Counted from the stretch's first letter, positions 26,736-34,677 are shown. The stretch: DNA of 64,000 bases from Kribbella antiqua (GCF_004345665.1 NZ_SLWR01000010.1:289686-353685); one strand, 5' to 3'. Numbers and translations are program-made. Notes: a model not told the origin generated them from the letters alone.

Positions 26736-27266
26736 TCAGCGCCTGGCGGTGACCTGGATTCGCGAGTTGGCGGTCAACGGAGCGTTCCAGGGGGCTGGGT
26801 CACCGTTGATGGTGACTTTCAGGGCTTTACAGGCGTCGGCTAGGCAGGTGGCGTCGTACTTGACTCCCCAGAGGGTGAAGAACTGGGCGAGGGTCGGGCG
26901 CTCGGAGGTGGTTTTGGCTTCGACATAGATCAGGCCGTCGCTGGTGTGGGTGTGGACGGCGGCCTGCTCTGCACGGAGGCGGTCGACGCCGATGCCGGCC
27001 GGGATCTGCACCGGCTTGCCGTCGACGGTGATTTTCAAAGCGACTGTGTACGGCGATGGGCCGGAGAAGTCGAGCGGGAGTCGCTCGAAGCCTGCCTTGT
27101 CGATGTAGGAGACCCCGTCGCGGGGTGCGTCCCACGGCGGCGGGCCGGTCCGGAGCTCGGCCGGACCGGGCGGCGCGGGACCGATCTGGCAGCTGGCGAC
27201 CACACTGCTGATGAGGAGCAGGGCGGCCGCCGTCGCGCCCGCCCGGCGCCACCTGCCTGCTCTCAT
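26736..27266 (-). CDS. putative lipoprotein with HTHTSDG motif
   Basis: 176 residues. The signal peptide ends in VVASC, a good lipobox, so the protein is probably lipid-anchored outside the membrane. The mature part has VALKITVDGKPVQIPAGIGVD, then VHTHTSDGLIYVEA, then TLAQFFTLWGVKYDATCLA. I recall this His-x-His domain in actinobacterial secreted proteins of unknown function, where it could bind a metal. No neighbour clarifies its role. Confidence 0.75.
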   Translation of the reverse strand: MRAGRWRRAGATAAALLLISSVVASCQIGPAPPGPAELRTGPPPWDAPRDGVSYIDKAGFERLPLDFSGPSPYTVALKITVDGKPVQIPAGIGVDRLRAEQAAVHTHTSDGLIYVEAKTTSERPTLAQFFTLWGVKYDATCLADACKALKVTINGDPAPWNAPLTANSRIQVTARR

Positions 27267-27321
27267 GAGGAGCAGGTTGTCATGTGGCGCCGGTCTGCCT
27301 GGACGCTGGGGTCGGCTGGGC

Positions 27322-27507
27322 TCAGCGCTCCGCGGGCATCAGGATCCAGAGCACGACGTAGATGAGGATCTGCGGGCCGGGCAGAAGGCAGCTGATGACG
27401 AAGATGAGCCGCATCGTGTTCGCCGAGATACCGAACCGGCGAGCCAGTCCGGCACAGACACCGCCGATCCAACGACCGTGGGACGGGCGGACCAGATTGC
27501 TAGCCAT
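27322..27507 (-). CDS. PspC domain small membrane protein
   Basis: 61 residues from ATG 27507, which has AAAGGAAG upstream. GRWIGGVCAGLARRFGI followed by one or two hydrophobic helices (LIFVISCLLPGPQILIYVVLW) is the PspC signature. PspC proteins take part in envelope-stress responses; here there is no pspA neighbour. Confidence 0.88.
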   Translation of the reverse strand: MASNLVRPSHGRWIGGVCAGLARRFGISANTMRLIFVISCLLPGPQILIYVVLWILMPAER

Positions 27508-27700
27508 GGGTACCGACTTCCTTTCACTGATGGGCTTACCACCACTATGACGCCGCGCTGACCGGAGTCGATCCCGCCGCACCGGCCTTCCAGGGTCGCG
27601 TCAGGGACTCCCCCGGCCCTGCCTCCGGTACCCACCCGACGCACCGCGCCCCGATTCGGGAATCCCGCGCCTTACCTGCTACTGTTCTGCACGTTCCTGA

Positions 27701-27775
27701 GCCCCCGTAGCTCAGGGGATAGAGCACCGCCCTCCGGAGGCGGGTGCGCAGGTTCGAATCCTGCCGGGGGCGCCA
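27701..27775 (+). tRNA. tRNA-Arg (anticodon CCG)
   Basis: A 75-nt cloverleaf: acceptor GCCCCCG/CGGGGGC, D stem GCTC/GAGC, anticodon stem CCGCC/GGCGG with loop CTCCGGA (anticodon CCG, decoding CGG), T arm with GGTTCGAATC. The 3' CCA is encoded. TACTGT at 27680-27685 may be its -10 box. Confidence 0.95.
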
Positions 27776-27782
27776 CCGATCT

Positions 27783-27823
27783 GGGCGATCTGTGCCGGCG
27801 AAGACCGCCGACATCGATCGCCC
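27783..27823 (+). terminator. possible terminator after tRNA-Arg
   Basis: GGGCGATC (27783-27790) pairs with GATCGCCC (27816-27823), with an inner CGGCG/CGCCG pairing. It starts 8 nt after the tRNA CCA end. There is no T-tract. Confidence 0.45.
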
Positions 27824-27841
27824 GTTGTGTTTGTGGGGATG

Positions 27842-28735
27842 TCACCCCCGGGGTTCGGCGGTTGGCCTGACGCGGGTTCTGAACCTGGCTGGGGTTGTGC
27901 CGGTGCGGTGGTGGAAGTACTTGGAGAAGTTGGATGGATCGTCGTAGCCGAGTTGCTCGGCGATCTGTGCCACCGGGTCGGCTCCGTGCGCGAGGAGGCG
28001 TTTGGCCTCGAGTACGACGCGCTCGTCGATGAGCTGCTTGGCACTGAGACCGGTGTTCTCACGGGCGAGGCGGTTGAGGGTGCGCGTCGAATAGCCCAGG
28101 CGGGCTGCGTATTCGGCGACCTTGTGCCGGGTGCGGAAGTTCGCCTCGAGCTCGTCGCGGAACCAGACGAACACCTCGTGGGTGGGCGGACGACGGCCGC
28201 TGCCTTCCGGTTCGGCCATGACGAGGAGAAGCAGCGCGGCGGCGAGCGCACGAGCCAGAGCGGCGTCACGGACCTCCACAGTCGACCGCGCCGGCATTGC
28301 GGCGGCGGCAAGCGCGGCGTCGAGGGCCACTGCCGCCGGCGTCCCCGCAACCGTTACGGCACTCCAGTGGTTGGGAGTGGTCACATCCGCCGACCGGATC
28401 AGGTCCCACGTGCCGGTGTCGATCGCGGACGGGGTGAACAGGAAGACCGGCCCCTCGATGTCGCCGATGGCGCCCCATTGCTGCACCTGCCCGGCACGCA
28501 CCCAGATCAGATCGCCGGGTGCGAGCGGGTAGCCAGTGAAGTCGACAGTGTGTACCGCGCTACCCGCCTCGACGCGGATCAGCAGGTCGAATTCGAGGCG
28601 CTGCGGGGCGATGAACTCGTCTGGGCCGCCGCGTACCCGCATCCGCGTCAGCGAAGTGAGCTCGATCTGCCCGGTCACCCCGGGCGGTGGCGCATACCGG
28701 ACGGGCCGGATGGCGTCTGGCACGCGATGTCCCAT
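27842..28735 (-). CDS. AraC family transcriptional regulator
   Basis: 297 residues from ATG 28735. The N-terminal part is a cupin-like sensing domain; the last ~90 residues are the double helix-turn-helix (KVAEYAARLGYSTRTLNRLARENTG and VAQIAEQLGYDDPSNFSKYFHHRTG). The start is chosen because TATCAT lies 7 nt upstream, while a longer frame up to 28801 would overlap the divergent gene's start. It probably controls the divergent DsbA-like/MBL/NTF2 genes; the inducer is unknown. Confidence 0.9.
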   Translation of the reverse strand: MGHRVPDAIRPVRYAPPPGVTGQIELTSLTRMRVRGGPDEFIAPQRLEFDLLIRVEAGSAVHTVDFTGYPLAPGDLIWVRAGQVQQWGAIGDIEGPVFLFTPSAIDTGTWDLIRSADVTTPNHWSAVTVAGTPAAVALDAALAAAAMPARSTVEVRDAALARALAAALLLLVMAEPEGSGRRPPTHEVFVWFRDELEANFRTRHKVAEYAARLGYSTRTLNRLARENTGLSAKQLIDERVVLEAKRLLAHGADPVAQIAEQLGYDDPSNFSKYFHHRTGTTPARFRTRVRPTAEPRG

Positions 28736-28748
28736 TTTCACCATGATA
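28733..28748 (-). promoter_or_regulatory. leaderless promoter -10 for the AraC gene
   Basis: On the minus strand TATCAT (28743-28748), 7-nt spacer GGTGAAA, then ATG 28735. GGTGA could also serve as a weak ribosome binding site. Confidence 0.45.
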
Positions 28749-28786
28749 CGTCCCGGAGCTACCGTGAAACGCGCGGGCACTCTTCC

Positions 28787-28802
28787 TAGCCTTGGGGTCA
28801 TG
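28787..28802 (+). promoter_or_regulatory. leaderless promoter -10 for the DsbA-like gene
   Basis: TAGCCT (28787-28792), 7-nt spacer TGGGGTC, then ATG 28800. The same TAGCCT hexamer and 7-nt spacing occur at marR (49722). The two divergent -10 boxes of this locus are about 40 bp apart. Confidence 0.5.
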
Positions 28803-29438
28803 GCAACGAAATTGACCTACGTGTTCGATGCGTACTGCGGCTGGTGTTACGGATTCGGCCCGGTGATCCGCGACTTCGCCACCGGCAACGCCGGGCGGGT
28901 CGAACTCGAAATCGTCAGCGGGGGCCTGTTCACCGGTTCCCGAGTCGCGCCGCTCGGCTCCATGCCGTACGTGGCGGCCGCTAACGCCCGGATCGCCGAA
29001 CTGACCGGTGCCGAGTTCGGGCCCGGTTACCGCGAGCTCATCGCCGACGGCCGCTTCGAGATGGATTCCACGGCGGCCGCGACCGGGTTCGCCGCGTTAC
29101 GGGCGGCGGCTCCCGGGCGAGCTCTGGAGTTGGCGGAGGCGATGCAACAGTCGTTCTACTTCGACGGATTGAGCCTGTCCGAGGCATCGACGTACTGGCG
29201 CATCGCCGAGCGGCAGGGCCTGGACGCGGATGCGGTGGTGACCGGGTTCGCGTCAGCCGACGGGCGGACCGCGGCGACGCATGATTTCGCACGCTCCGCC
29301 CGGCTGGGGGTCAGCTCCTACCCGTCCCTCCTGCTTCACACCGACGCCGGTGTGGTCCGGCTCGGCGGTCCCACCTCCACAGCCGCTCAGCTCACCGACG
29401 CGATCGACCGTCACCTCGCCCTGACCGTTTCCGAATGA
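28800..29438 (+). CDS. DsbA family oxidoreductase-like protein
   Basis: 212 residues, no signal peptide, so probably cytoplasmic. The thioredoxin-fold active site is CGWC (Cys13, Cys16) right after the first strand (LTYVFDAYCGWCYGFGP). This matches the COG3531/FrnE-like group of cytosolic DsbA proteins. The cis-Pro region is SSYPSLLL. It is first in a run with an MBL-like and an NTF2-like gene, divergent from an AraC regulator. Confidence 0.88.
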   Translation: MATKLTYVFDAYCGWCYGFGPVIRDFATGNAGRVELEIVSGGLFTGSRVAPLGSMPYVAAANARIAELTGAEFGPGYRELIADGRFEMDSTAAATGFAALRAAAPGRALELAEAMQQSFYFDGLSLSEASTYWRIAERQGLDADAVVTGFASADGRTAATHDFARSARLGVSSYPSLLLHTDAGVVRLGGPTSTAAQLTDAIDRHLALTVSE

Positions 29439-29458
29439 CTACCTCAAGGGACACAACC

Positions 29459-30265
29459 ATGACCGCACTCACCTACAAGATCATCGACGCGGCCGACACC
29501 TCGCTGAACAAGACCAGCACGCTGGTGACGGGCGAGACGGAGGCCGTCGTCGTGGACGCGGCCTTCACCCGGGCCGACGGGCACCGGATCGTCGCCGAGG
29601 TCCTCGACTCCGGCAAGCGGCTCACCACGGTGCTGATCACCGCTGGAGATCCGGACTTCTACTTCGGCGCCGAGGTCGTCGCCGATGCCTTCCCGGAGGC
29701 GGTGTTCGCGGCACCGGCCGACGTCATCGACCACATCCGCGAGACCTACGAGAAGAAGCTGGTCGCGTGGGCGCACCTCGGCGCCAACCTGCCGACCCGG
29801 CTGGTCGACATCGCGCCGTTGACCACGCCGTCTGTCACAGTGGACGGTGTCGAGCTCGAGGTGCGCCGCGGCAGCGAGGCCCTCGGCGACCGCGCCTGGT
29901 ACGTCTTCGAACGGGCAGGGCGCACTCTGCTCGGTGGTGTGTTGCTATTCGAGGGACTGCACGTGTGGACCGCTGACGCCGCGAGCGTGGAACAGCGGGC
30001 GGAATGGCTCCGCGTCCTCGACGACCTCGAGGCACTCGACCCCAGCTTCGTCGCTGCCGGACACCGCGTCGCCGGTGCGCCCACCGACGCGACCGCGATC
30101 CGGCACACCCGTGAGTACCTGCGGTTCTTCGAGAAGACCATCACCGACGCTGCCGACGCTGCCGCGGCCGAGGAAAGCCTGCTGGCCGCCTATCCGGACG
30201 CCGGGCTGCGGATCGCCGCCTCGCTCGGTACCAAGGTCGCGAAGGGGGAGATGACGTGGGGCTGA
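29459..30265 (+). CDS. metallo-beta-lactamase fold protein with altered metal site
   Basis: 268 residues from ATG 29459, which has AAGGGA 7 nt upstream; an ATG at 29435 overlapping the previous stop is less well supported. The MBL fold is visible (KTSTLVTGETEAVVVDAAF, then VLITAGDPDFYFGAEV). The canonical HxHxDH metal motif reads AGDPDF here, so three of four ligands are replaced. GHRVAG late in the protein keeps one His. It may be a non-hydrolytic or differently metallated member. Substrate unknown. Confidence 0.8.
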   Translation: MTALTYKIIDAADTSLNKTSTLVTGETEAVVVDAAFTRADGHRIVAEVLDSGKRLTTVLITAGDPDFYFGAEVVADAFPEAVFAAPADVIDHIRETYEKKLVAWAHLGANLPTRLVDIAPLTTPSVTVDGVELEVRRGSEALGDRAWYVFERAGRTLLGGVLLFEGLHVWTADAASVEQRAEWLRVLDDLEALDPSFVAAGHRVAGAPTDATAIRHTREYLRFFEKTITDAADAAAAEESLLAAYPDAGLRIAASLGTKVAKGEMTWG

Positions 30266-30669
30266 CGTCAATCGACGACACCGCACCGGCCGCGGTAGTC
30301 CGCCGCCAATACGTCGCTTCCGCCACAGGTGATCTCGACGCCCTGCGCGCGACCCTCGCCCCCGACGTGGAGTGGACGGAGATGGCGGGCTTCCCACTCG
30401 CCGGCACCTACCGCACACCCGACGGTGTGACGAGCGGAGTCATGGAGAAACTGGCCCAGGACTGGGACGGCTGGACCGCCCACGACGACACCTATGTCGT
30501 CGAGGGCGAGAACGTCGTGGTCCTGGCCCGCTATACCGCGACCCACAAGACCACCCGGAAACCCTTGAATGTCCGGGTCGCGCACCACTTCACCGTGCGC
30601 GGCGGGTTGATCGTCCGGTTCGAACAGTTCGTCGACACCGCCCTGGTCCGCGACGCGGCAACCCCATGA
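30256..30669 (+). CDS. NTF2-like/SnoaL-like protein
   Basis: 137 residues from a GTG that overlaps the MBL gene by 10 bp, with GGGGGAG at ideal spacing. The cone-shaped NTF2 fold is suggested by VVRRQYVASATGDLDALRA at the start and GGLIVRFEQFVDTALV at the end. Such proteins act as small isomerases, hydrolases or ligand binders. It completes the set controlled, by inference, by the AraC regulator. Confidence 0.8.
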   Translation: MGLTSIDDTAPAAVVRRQYVASATGDLDALRATLAPDVEWTEMAGFPLAGTYRTPDGVTSGVMEKLAQDWDGWTAHDDTYVVEGENVVVLARYTATHKTTRKPLNVRVAHHFTVRGGLIVRFEQFVDTALVRDAATP

Positions 30670-30700
30670 TGCGCCACCTGACTGCTCATGCGATTCCCCT

Positions 30701-31105
30701 TTAGCTTCGACCTCCCCAGAACGTAGCCGTTTCGAGCATCCAGAGGTGCCCGTCGGGGTCGGTGAGGGTGGCTATGTAGCCCCAGTCTTTGCGCGTGGGT
30801 GGGGTGACTGGAGTGGCTCCGGCGGTGGTCGCTCGTGCGAATGCCTTGTCGACTGCGGCCTCGTCGGGCAGGGGTAGCGAGAGGATGCATTCGCTGGTGT
30901 TGCGGGGCGCGCGCCGCTGGCTGCCGAGGACCCACTTGAACCCCCCGATCGGGATGAGCATCAGGTGTACGTCGTCGGATAGGACGAACCGGAGCGGTTC
31001 GGGGATACCGTCGTCGTCCGGCTCGCCCGTCGGCTCGAGGCCGAAAGCCTCCTGGTAGAAGGCGTACGAGCGTGGTCGGTCCTTGATGGGAAGGCTGATG
31101 ATCAT
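30701..31105 (-). CDS. VOC family protein
   Basis: 134 residues from ATG 31105 with GGAG 7 nt upstream. SLPIKDRPRSYAFYQEAFGL begins the first module, and IATLTDPDGHLWMLETATF closes the second, as in glyoxalase-like regulatory or resistance proteins. Its start overlaps the stop of the MDMPI gene by 4 bp, so it is the last gene of the YCII-sigma-MDMPI-VOC operon. The same frame stays open upstream to 31636 but that part is antisense noise. Confidence 0.87.
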   Translation of the reverse strand: MIISLPIKDRPRSYAFYQEAFGLEPTGEPDDDGIPEPLRFVLSDDVHLMLIPIGGFKWVLGSQRRAPRNTSECILSLPLPDEAAVDKAFARATTAGATPVTPPTRKDWGYIATLTDPDGHLWMLETATFWGGRS

Positions 31106-31731
31106 CGGGTCACTCCAACGGTGAAGCGGGCCGCGGCTGGGCCACTGAGGTGGCCGGCTGGGAGGGTTCGGCCGCAGAGGACGAGGAGAAGGTCTTGGGC
31201 GCTGCCGGTCAGCGGCGTGCCGGTGCCGTGGGTCCAGTCGAGGTCGGTGGCACGAAGCTGGACGCCACTCAGGTCCACGCCGAAGTACTTGAGCTGGCGG
31301 GGTTTCACGTCGTCGAGGATGAGACGCATGCGGTCCGGCGGTACGACGCGATCGATGCCGAGGGCAACGGTGATGTCGAGGCCGTGGATGACGTCGTGGG
31401 ACAAGGCACCCTGGTAGCCGCCGCCCGGCGGCTTCCACGGGTGGTTGAGGTTCTGCCGCAAGCACTCCGTCAGCTCGGCCGCCGACAGCTCGGCCGCCGT
31501 ACGGCGCGCGTAGCGGTCGGCGAAGCGATCGAGGTTGCCTCGGGCCTGCAGCAACCCAAGCACGAAGCGAGGCATCGACAGCCGGAACGGCATGGTGATG
31601 TGCGCAACCGTCTCCCGGACCCGCCAGCCCTTGCACAGCGTCGGCTTGTCCCAGTCCTCCGCGGAAAGCCCTGAAAGCAGCGAAGCGAGGTCGGCCCGCT
31701 CCCCCGCGACGGCAGCTCTGATGTCTGTCAT
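31102..31731 (-). CDS. maleylpyruvate isomerase/DinB-fold mycothiol-dependent-type enzyme
   Basis: 209 residues from ATG 31731 with AAAGGAGA upstream. The MDMPI N-terminal helical bundle is recognisable by TLCKGWRVRETVAHI (metal His) and a second His pair in LSHDVIHGLDI. The family uses mycothiol as a thiol cofactor in isomerisation or transfer reactions; the substrate here is unknown. It lies 40 bp after the sigma factor and overlaps the VOC gene by 4 bp. Confidence 0.85.
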   Translation of the reverse strand: MTDIRAAVAGERADLASLLSGLSAEDWDKPTLCKGWRVRETVAHITMPFRLSMPRFVLGLLQARGNLDRFADRYARRTAAELSAAELTECLRQNLNHPWKPPGGGYQGALSHDVIHGLDITVALGIDRVVPPDRMRLILDDVKPRQLKYFGVDLSGVQLRATDLDWTHGTGTPLTGSAQDLLLVLCGRTLPAGHLSGPAAARFTVGVTR

Positions 31732-31771
31732 GAGAATTTCTCCTTTCGCCCCACCGACGAACGGGTCCCGC

Positions 31772-32971
31772 TCAGACAGACACCTCCTCCAGACGCTTCT
31801 GCAGATAACGCCGCTCAGCGTCCGTGGTAGCGAGTTCCACCGCTTCCTTGTACGACGTAGCCGCCTCGGACAGCCGGCCGAGTCGTCGCAGGAAGTCAGC
31901 ACGGGTGGCGGGGAGTAAGTGGTAGCCGGCCAGTGGTCCAGCTGCGAGGTCCTCCACCAGGCGTAGACCGACTGCTGGGCCGTCAGCCATGCCGATGGCC
32001 ACTGCACGGTTCAGCGCGACCACAGGGGTCTGCTTGAGCTGGCCGTACAGAGCGGCGATCTGCGTCCAGTCGGTGTCGGCCGCCGTACGGGCCGTGGCGT
32101 GACAGGCGGCTATGGCGGCCTGCACCTGGTACGGGCCGGCGTCGCCTCGCGCCAAGGCTGAGTCGAGGAGAGCAACGCCTTCTGCGATGACGGAGTGGTC
32201 CCAGCGGGTGCGGTCCTGGTCCTCCAGCGTCACCAGTACGCCGTCGGCGGTCAGCCGGGTGGCACGGCGTGCGTCGTGCAGCAGCATGAGTGCGAGCAGC
32301 CCGGCCGCCTCCGGCTCGTCCGGCATGAGCTGCACAAGCAGTCGGGCCAGTCTGATGGCCTCGCTGCTCAGACCGCTGCGCACGACGTCGGAGTACCCCT
32401 CGTTGAACAGCAGATAGAGCACAGCGAGTACGGCGGGTGTCCGCTCGGGCAGTAGGTGCGCAGGTGGGACCCGGTACGGGATGCCGGCGTGCTGGATCTT
32501 CTGCTTGGCCCTGGTGAGTCGCTTCGACATCGTCGTCTCCGGGACCAGGAACGCCCGCGCGATCTCCGCCGTACTGAGTCCGGCCAGAGTACGCAGCGTC
32601 AGCGCCACCCGTGCCTCCATGGCCAGTGCGGGGTGGCAGCAAGTGAACATAAGCCGCAGCCGGTCGTCCGGTACGTCGTACGGCTCGTCGGACTCATAGC
32701 CCAGCGCAGCCACTGCCTGGAGCTTGGCGGCACCAACAGCCTCTCGCCGCAACCAGTCGACGGCCCGGTTGCGGGCGGTGGTGGTCAGCCACGCACCGGG
32801 CCGGTCCGGCACGCCCTGCTCCGGCCAGCGCTGGAGTGCCGCGGCGAATGCCTCCTGCGCGCACTCCTCCGCCAGTTCCCAGTTGCCGGTCACTCTGATC
32901 AGCGTGGCGACGACCTGGCCCCACTCGTCCCGGAAGATCCGGTCGAGCAGGGCCTGGACAGCCTCGGTCAC
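31772..32971 (-). CDS. ECF sigma factor with C-terminal TPR-like extension (ECF42 type)
   Basis: 399 residues from GTG 32971. Sigma2 is at about residues 10-80 (WELAEECAQEAFAAALQRW, RPGAWLTTTARNRAVDWLRR) and sigma4 at 115-165 (LRTLAGLSTAEIARAFLVPE). A 230-residue helical extension with TPR-like character follows (HLLPATRADFLRRLGRLSEA). This is the layout of the ECF42 group, which pairs with DGPF/YCII proteins rather than an anti-sigma factor. The GTG overlaps the YCII stop by 4 bp, so the pair is translated together. Confidence 0.92.
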   Translation of the reverse strand: MTEAVQALLDRIFRDEWGQVVATLIRVTGNWELAEECAQEAFAAALQRWPEQGVPDRPGAWLTTTARNRAVDWLRREAVGAAKLQAVAALGYESDEPYDVPDDRLRLMFTCCHPALAMEARVALTLRTLAGLSTAEIARAFLVPETTMSKRLTRAKQKIQHAGIPYRVPPAHLLPERTPAVLAVLYLLFNEGYSDVVRSGLSSEAIRLARLLVQLMPDEPEAAGLLALMLLHDARRATRLTADGVLVTLEDQDRTRWDHSVIAEGVALLDSALARGDAGPYQVQAAIAACHATARTAADTDWTQIAALYGQLKQTPVVALNRAVAIGMADGPAVGLRLVEDLAAGPLAGYHLLPATRADFLRRLGRLSEAATSYKEAVELATTDAERRYLQKRLEEVSV

Positions 32972-33285
32972 AGCACCGGGCGGATCTGGATCGTCCCGTA
33001 CCCGGCCGCCGGGTGCTTGGCGGCGATCTCGATGGCCTCGTCGAGGTCGGCGCAGTTGATCAGCACGAACCCGCCGATCTGCTCCTTCGTCTCCGCGAAC
33101 GGACCGTCGGTCAGCAGCAGCTCGTCGTCCCGCACCCGCACGGTCGTCGCCTCGGACGGCGGCCGCAGCCCGGCCCCTCCTTCGACCACGCCGCGTTGTT
33201 CCATCTCCTCCGACCACCCGCCGCACCCGTCGTTGGCGTGCGCCTCGGCCGACTCGTCACCACAGATCATCAGCAAGTACTTCAC
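32968..33285 (-). CDS. YCII/DGPF domain protein
   Basis: 105 residues from GTG 33285 (VKYLLMICGDES). The signature LLTDGPFAETKEQIGGF is present. YCII proteins have a ferredoxin-like fold with a His/Asp pair; members next to ECF42 sigma factors are thought to be part of the same response. It is the first gene of the operon and is coupled to the sigma factor. Confidence 0.9.
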   Translation of the reverse strand: MKYLLMICGDESAEAHANDGCGGWSEEMEQRGVVEGGAGLRPPSEATTVRVRDDELLLTDGPFAETKEQIGGFVLINCADLDEAIEIAAKHPAAGYGTIQIRPVL

Positions 33286-33406
33286 AGACCTACCGTAAAG
33301 CGCCTTGTGCACTAGAGCATGCAAAGGCCGCCGGCCGAGAGACCCAGTCGCAGCCAACTGTAGGGCGCCCGCGCTAAATCCTTCGCGTCGCGGTGCGATA
33401 CGGCGT

Positions 33407-33422
33407 TAGCGTGATGCGCATG
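33407..33422 (+). promoter_or_regulatory. leaderless promoter -10 for the PhyH-like gene
   Basis: TAGCGT (33407-33412), 7-nt spacer, ATG 33420. The upstream in-frame GTG 33411 and ATG 33414 would lie inside or against the -10 box, which favours 33420. Confidence 0.45.
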
Positions 33423-34205
33423 CTGTCGCCAGCTCAGCGCGAAAAGTTCGAGCGGACGGGGCTGCTGCACCTGCCCGCAGCGATCCCGGCAGCAGACGTC
33501 AACGTGATGTGTGACCTGATCTGGGAGCACGTGCGCGCGGAGCACCAGATAGAGCGGACAGATCCGACGACGTGGGTGATCGAGGAGCGGTTGTCGGGGT
33601 TGCAGAAGGTGGCACGGCGGGGTGAGTTCGAGCGGATCGGCTCACCGGCGGTTCGATCGATGCTGGACGGGCTGCTGGGGCAGTGGACGGTGCCGGGTAA
33701 GTGGGGCGGGCTGCTGGTTACCTTTCCGCGCCGGGAGACCACCCCCTGGGATGTTCCGTTCACCGTCTGGCACAACGACTTCGTGCCGGGATCCGGGCTG
33801 CGTGCGGTACAGATCTTCGTGCTGCTGAACGACATCCGCCCACGCGGCGGCGCGACCGTCGTACTCACGGGATCGCACCACCTGGTGGCCAAGTACGCCG
33901 ACCCCTCCGACGACGGCCCGCACCCAAAGCGGCTCCGGAAAGCCCTGGCCGCGGTCGATCCCTGGCTGCGGGATCTGTGGGACGGCGATCCGGGCGATGA
34001 TCGCGTACGGCGCTACATGGTCGACGGCGCCGAGATCGACGACGTAAAGCTGCGAGTAGTCGAGCTGACCGGCAGCGCAGGCGACGTGTTCTTCATGCAC
34101 TGCGACACCTTCCACTCCCCCGCCCCCAACTGCCGGGATCAGCCTCGGATGATGGCGACGAACATGATCCGCCGACCTCTGGCGGGCGGTCAGGACCGGG
34201 GCTAG
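33420..34205 (+). CDS. phytanoyl-CoA dioxygenase (PhyH) family protein
   Basis: 261 residues. The Fe(II)/2-oxoglutarate oxygenase motif HxD appears as WHNDFVPG, the distal His is in MHCDTFHSPAPN, and RMMATNMIRR supplies a likely 2-oxoglutarate Arg. The substrate is unknown; PhyH relatives hydroxylate lipids, amino acids or natural-product intermediates. Start chosen from the leaderless arrangement. It stands next to a VOC gene on the same strand. Confidence 0.85.
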   Translation: MLSPAQREKFERTGLLHLPAAIPAADVNVMCDLIWEHVRAEHQIERTDPTTWVIEERLSGLQKVARRGEFERIGSPAVRSMLDGLLGQWTVPGKWGGLLVTFPRRETTPWDVPFTVWHNDFVPGSGLRAVQIFVLLNDIRPRGGATVVLTGSHHLVAKYADPSDDGPHPKRLRKALAAVDPWLRDLWDGDPGDDRVRRYMVDGAEIDDVKLRVVELTGSAGDVFFMHCDTFHSPAPNCRDQPRMMATNMIRRPLAGGQDRG

Positions 34206-34241
34206 CGTCGAAATGAACCGGATCCCAGGGGAGGACGTGAG

Positions 34242-34634
34242 ATGGCAGGACGAGTGGTGCATTTCGAGATTCCGTACGACGACGGGGAGCGGGCGCGGAG
34301 GTTCTACGCCGAGGCGTTCGGGTGGCAACTCCAGGAGATGCCGGAGCTGAAGTACACGACGGTGTCGACCGGGCCGGTAAACGAACAGGGGTTCCCGGCC
34401 GAGCCCGGCTTCATCAACGGCGGCATGTTCGACCGTGCCGGTGGTGGCGAGATCAACCGGCCGGTGCTCACCATCGATGTAGACGACATCGACGCGACCT
34501 GGAAGTCGATCGAGCAACTCGGCGGCAACACCGTAGGCGAGAAGATCCCGGTCGGCGACATGGGTTTCGCCGCGTACTTCACCGACTCCGAGGGCAACCT
34601 CATCGGCCTGTGGCAGTCCGCATCATCCAGCTAG
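34242..34634 (+). CDS. VOC family protein
   Basis: 130 residues with ATG 34242 preceded by AGGGGAGGA. VVHFEIPYDDGERARRFYAEAFG and MGFAAYFTDSEGNLIGLWQ are the start of module one and end of module two of this glyoxalase-like group (COG3324 type). The function is unknown. A TAGCGT at 34203-34208, overlapping the stop of the PhyH gene, could be its own -10 box. Confidence 0.88.
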   Translation: MAGRVVHFEIPYDDGERARRFYAEAFGWQLQEMPELKYTTVSTGPVNEQGFPAEPGFINGGMFDRAGGGEINRPVLTIDVDDIDATWKSIEQLGGNTVGEKIPVGDMGFAAYFTDSEGNLIGLWQSASSS

Positions 34635-34643
34635 CCGGAAGCG

Positions 34644-34670
34644 GGCCCGGGACCGCAAGAGCCCCGGGCC
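34644..34670. terminator. bidirectional terminator between VOC and phosphoesterase genes
   Basis: GGCCCGGG (34644-34651) and CCCGGGCC (34663-34670) form a perfect 8-bp GC stem with an 11-nt loop in the 43-bp gap between two convergent genes. It could serve both. Confidence 0.65.
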
Positions 34671-34677
34671 GGGTCGG

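Noticed and set aside
27701..27823. Integration site of a genomic island at tRNA-Arg
   Set aside because: No integrase and no second copy of the tRNA 3' end is visible in the window.
30701..31636. 311-residue protein ending in a VOC domain
   Set aside because: The part before ATG 31105 is an out-of-frame reading of the MDMPI gene; the start has its own ribosome binding site.
31772..33226. Sigma factor of 484 residues
   Set aside because: The first 85 residues overlap the YCII gene in another frame and have no sigma similarity; GTG 32971 gives the normal N-terminus.
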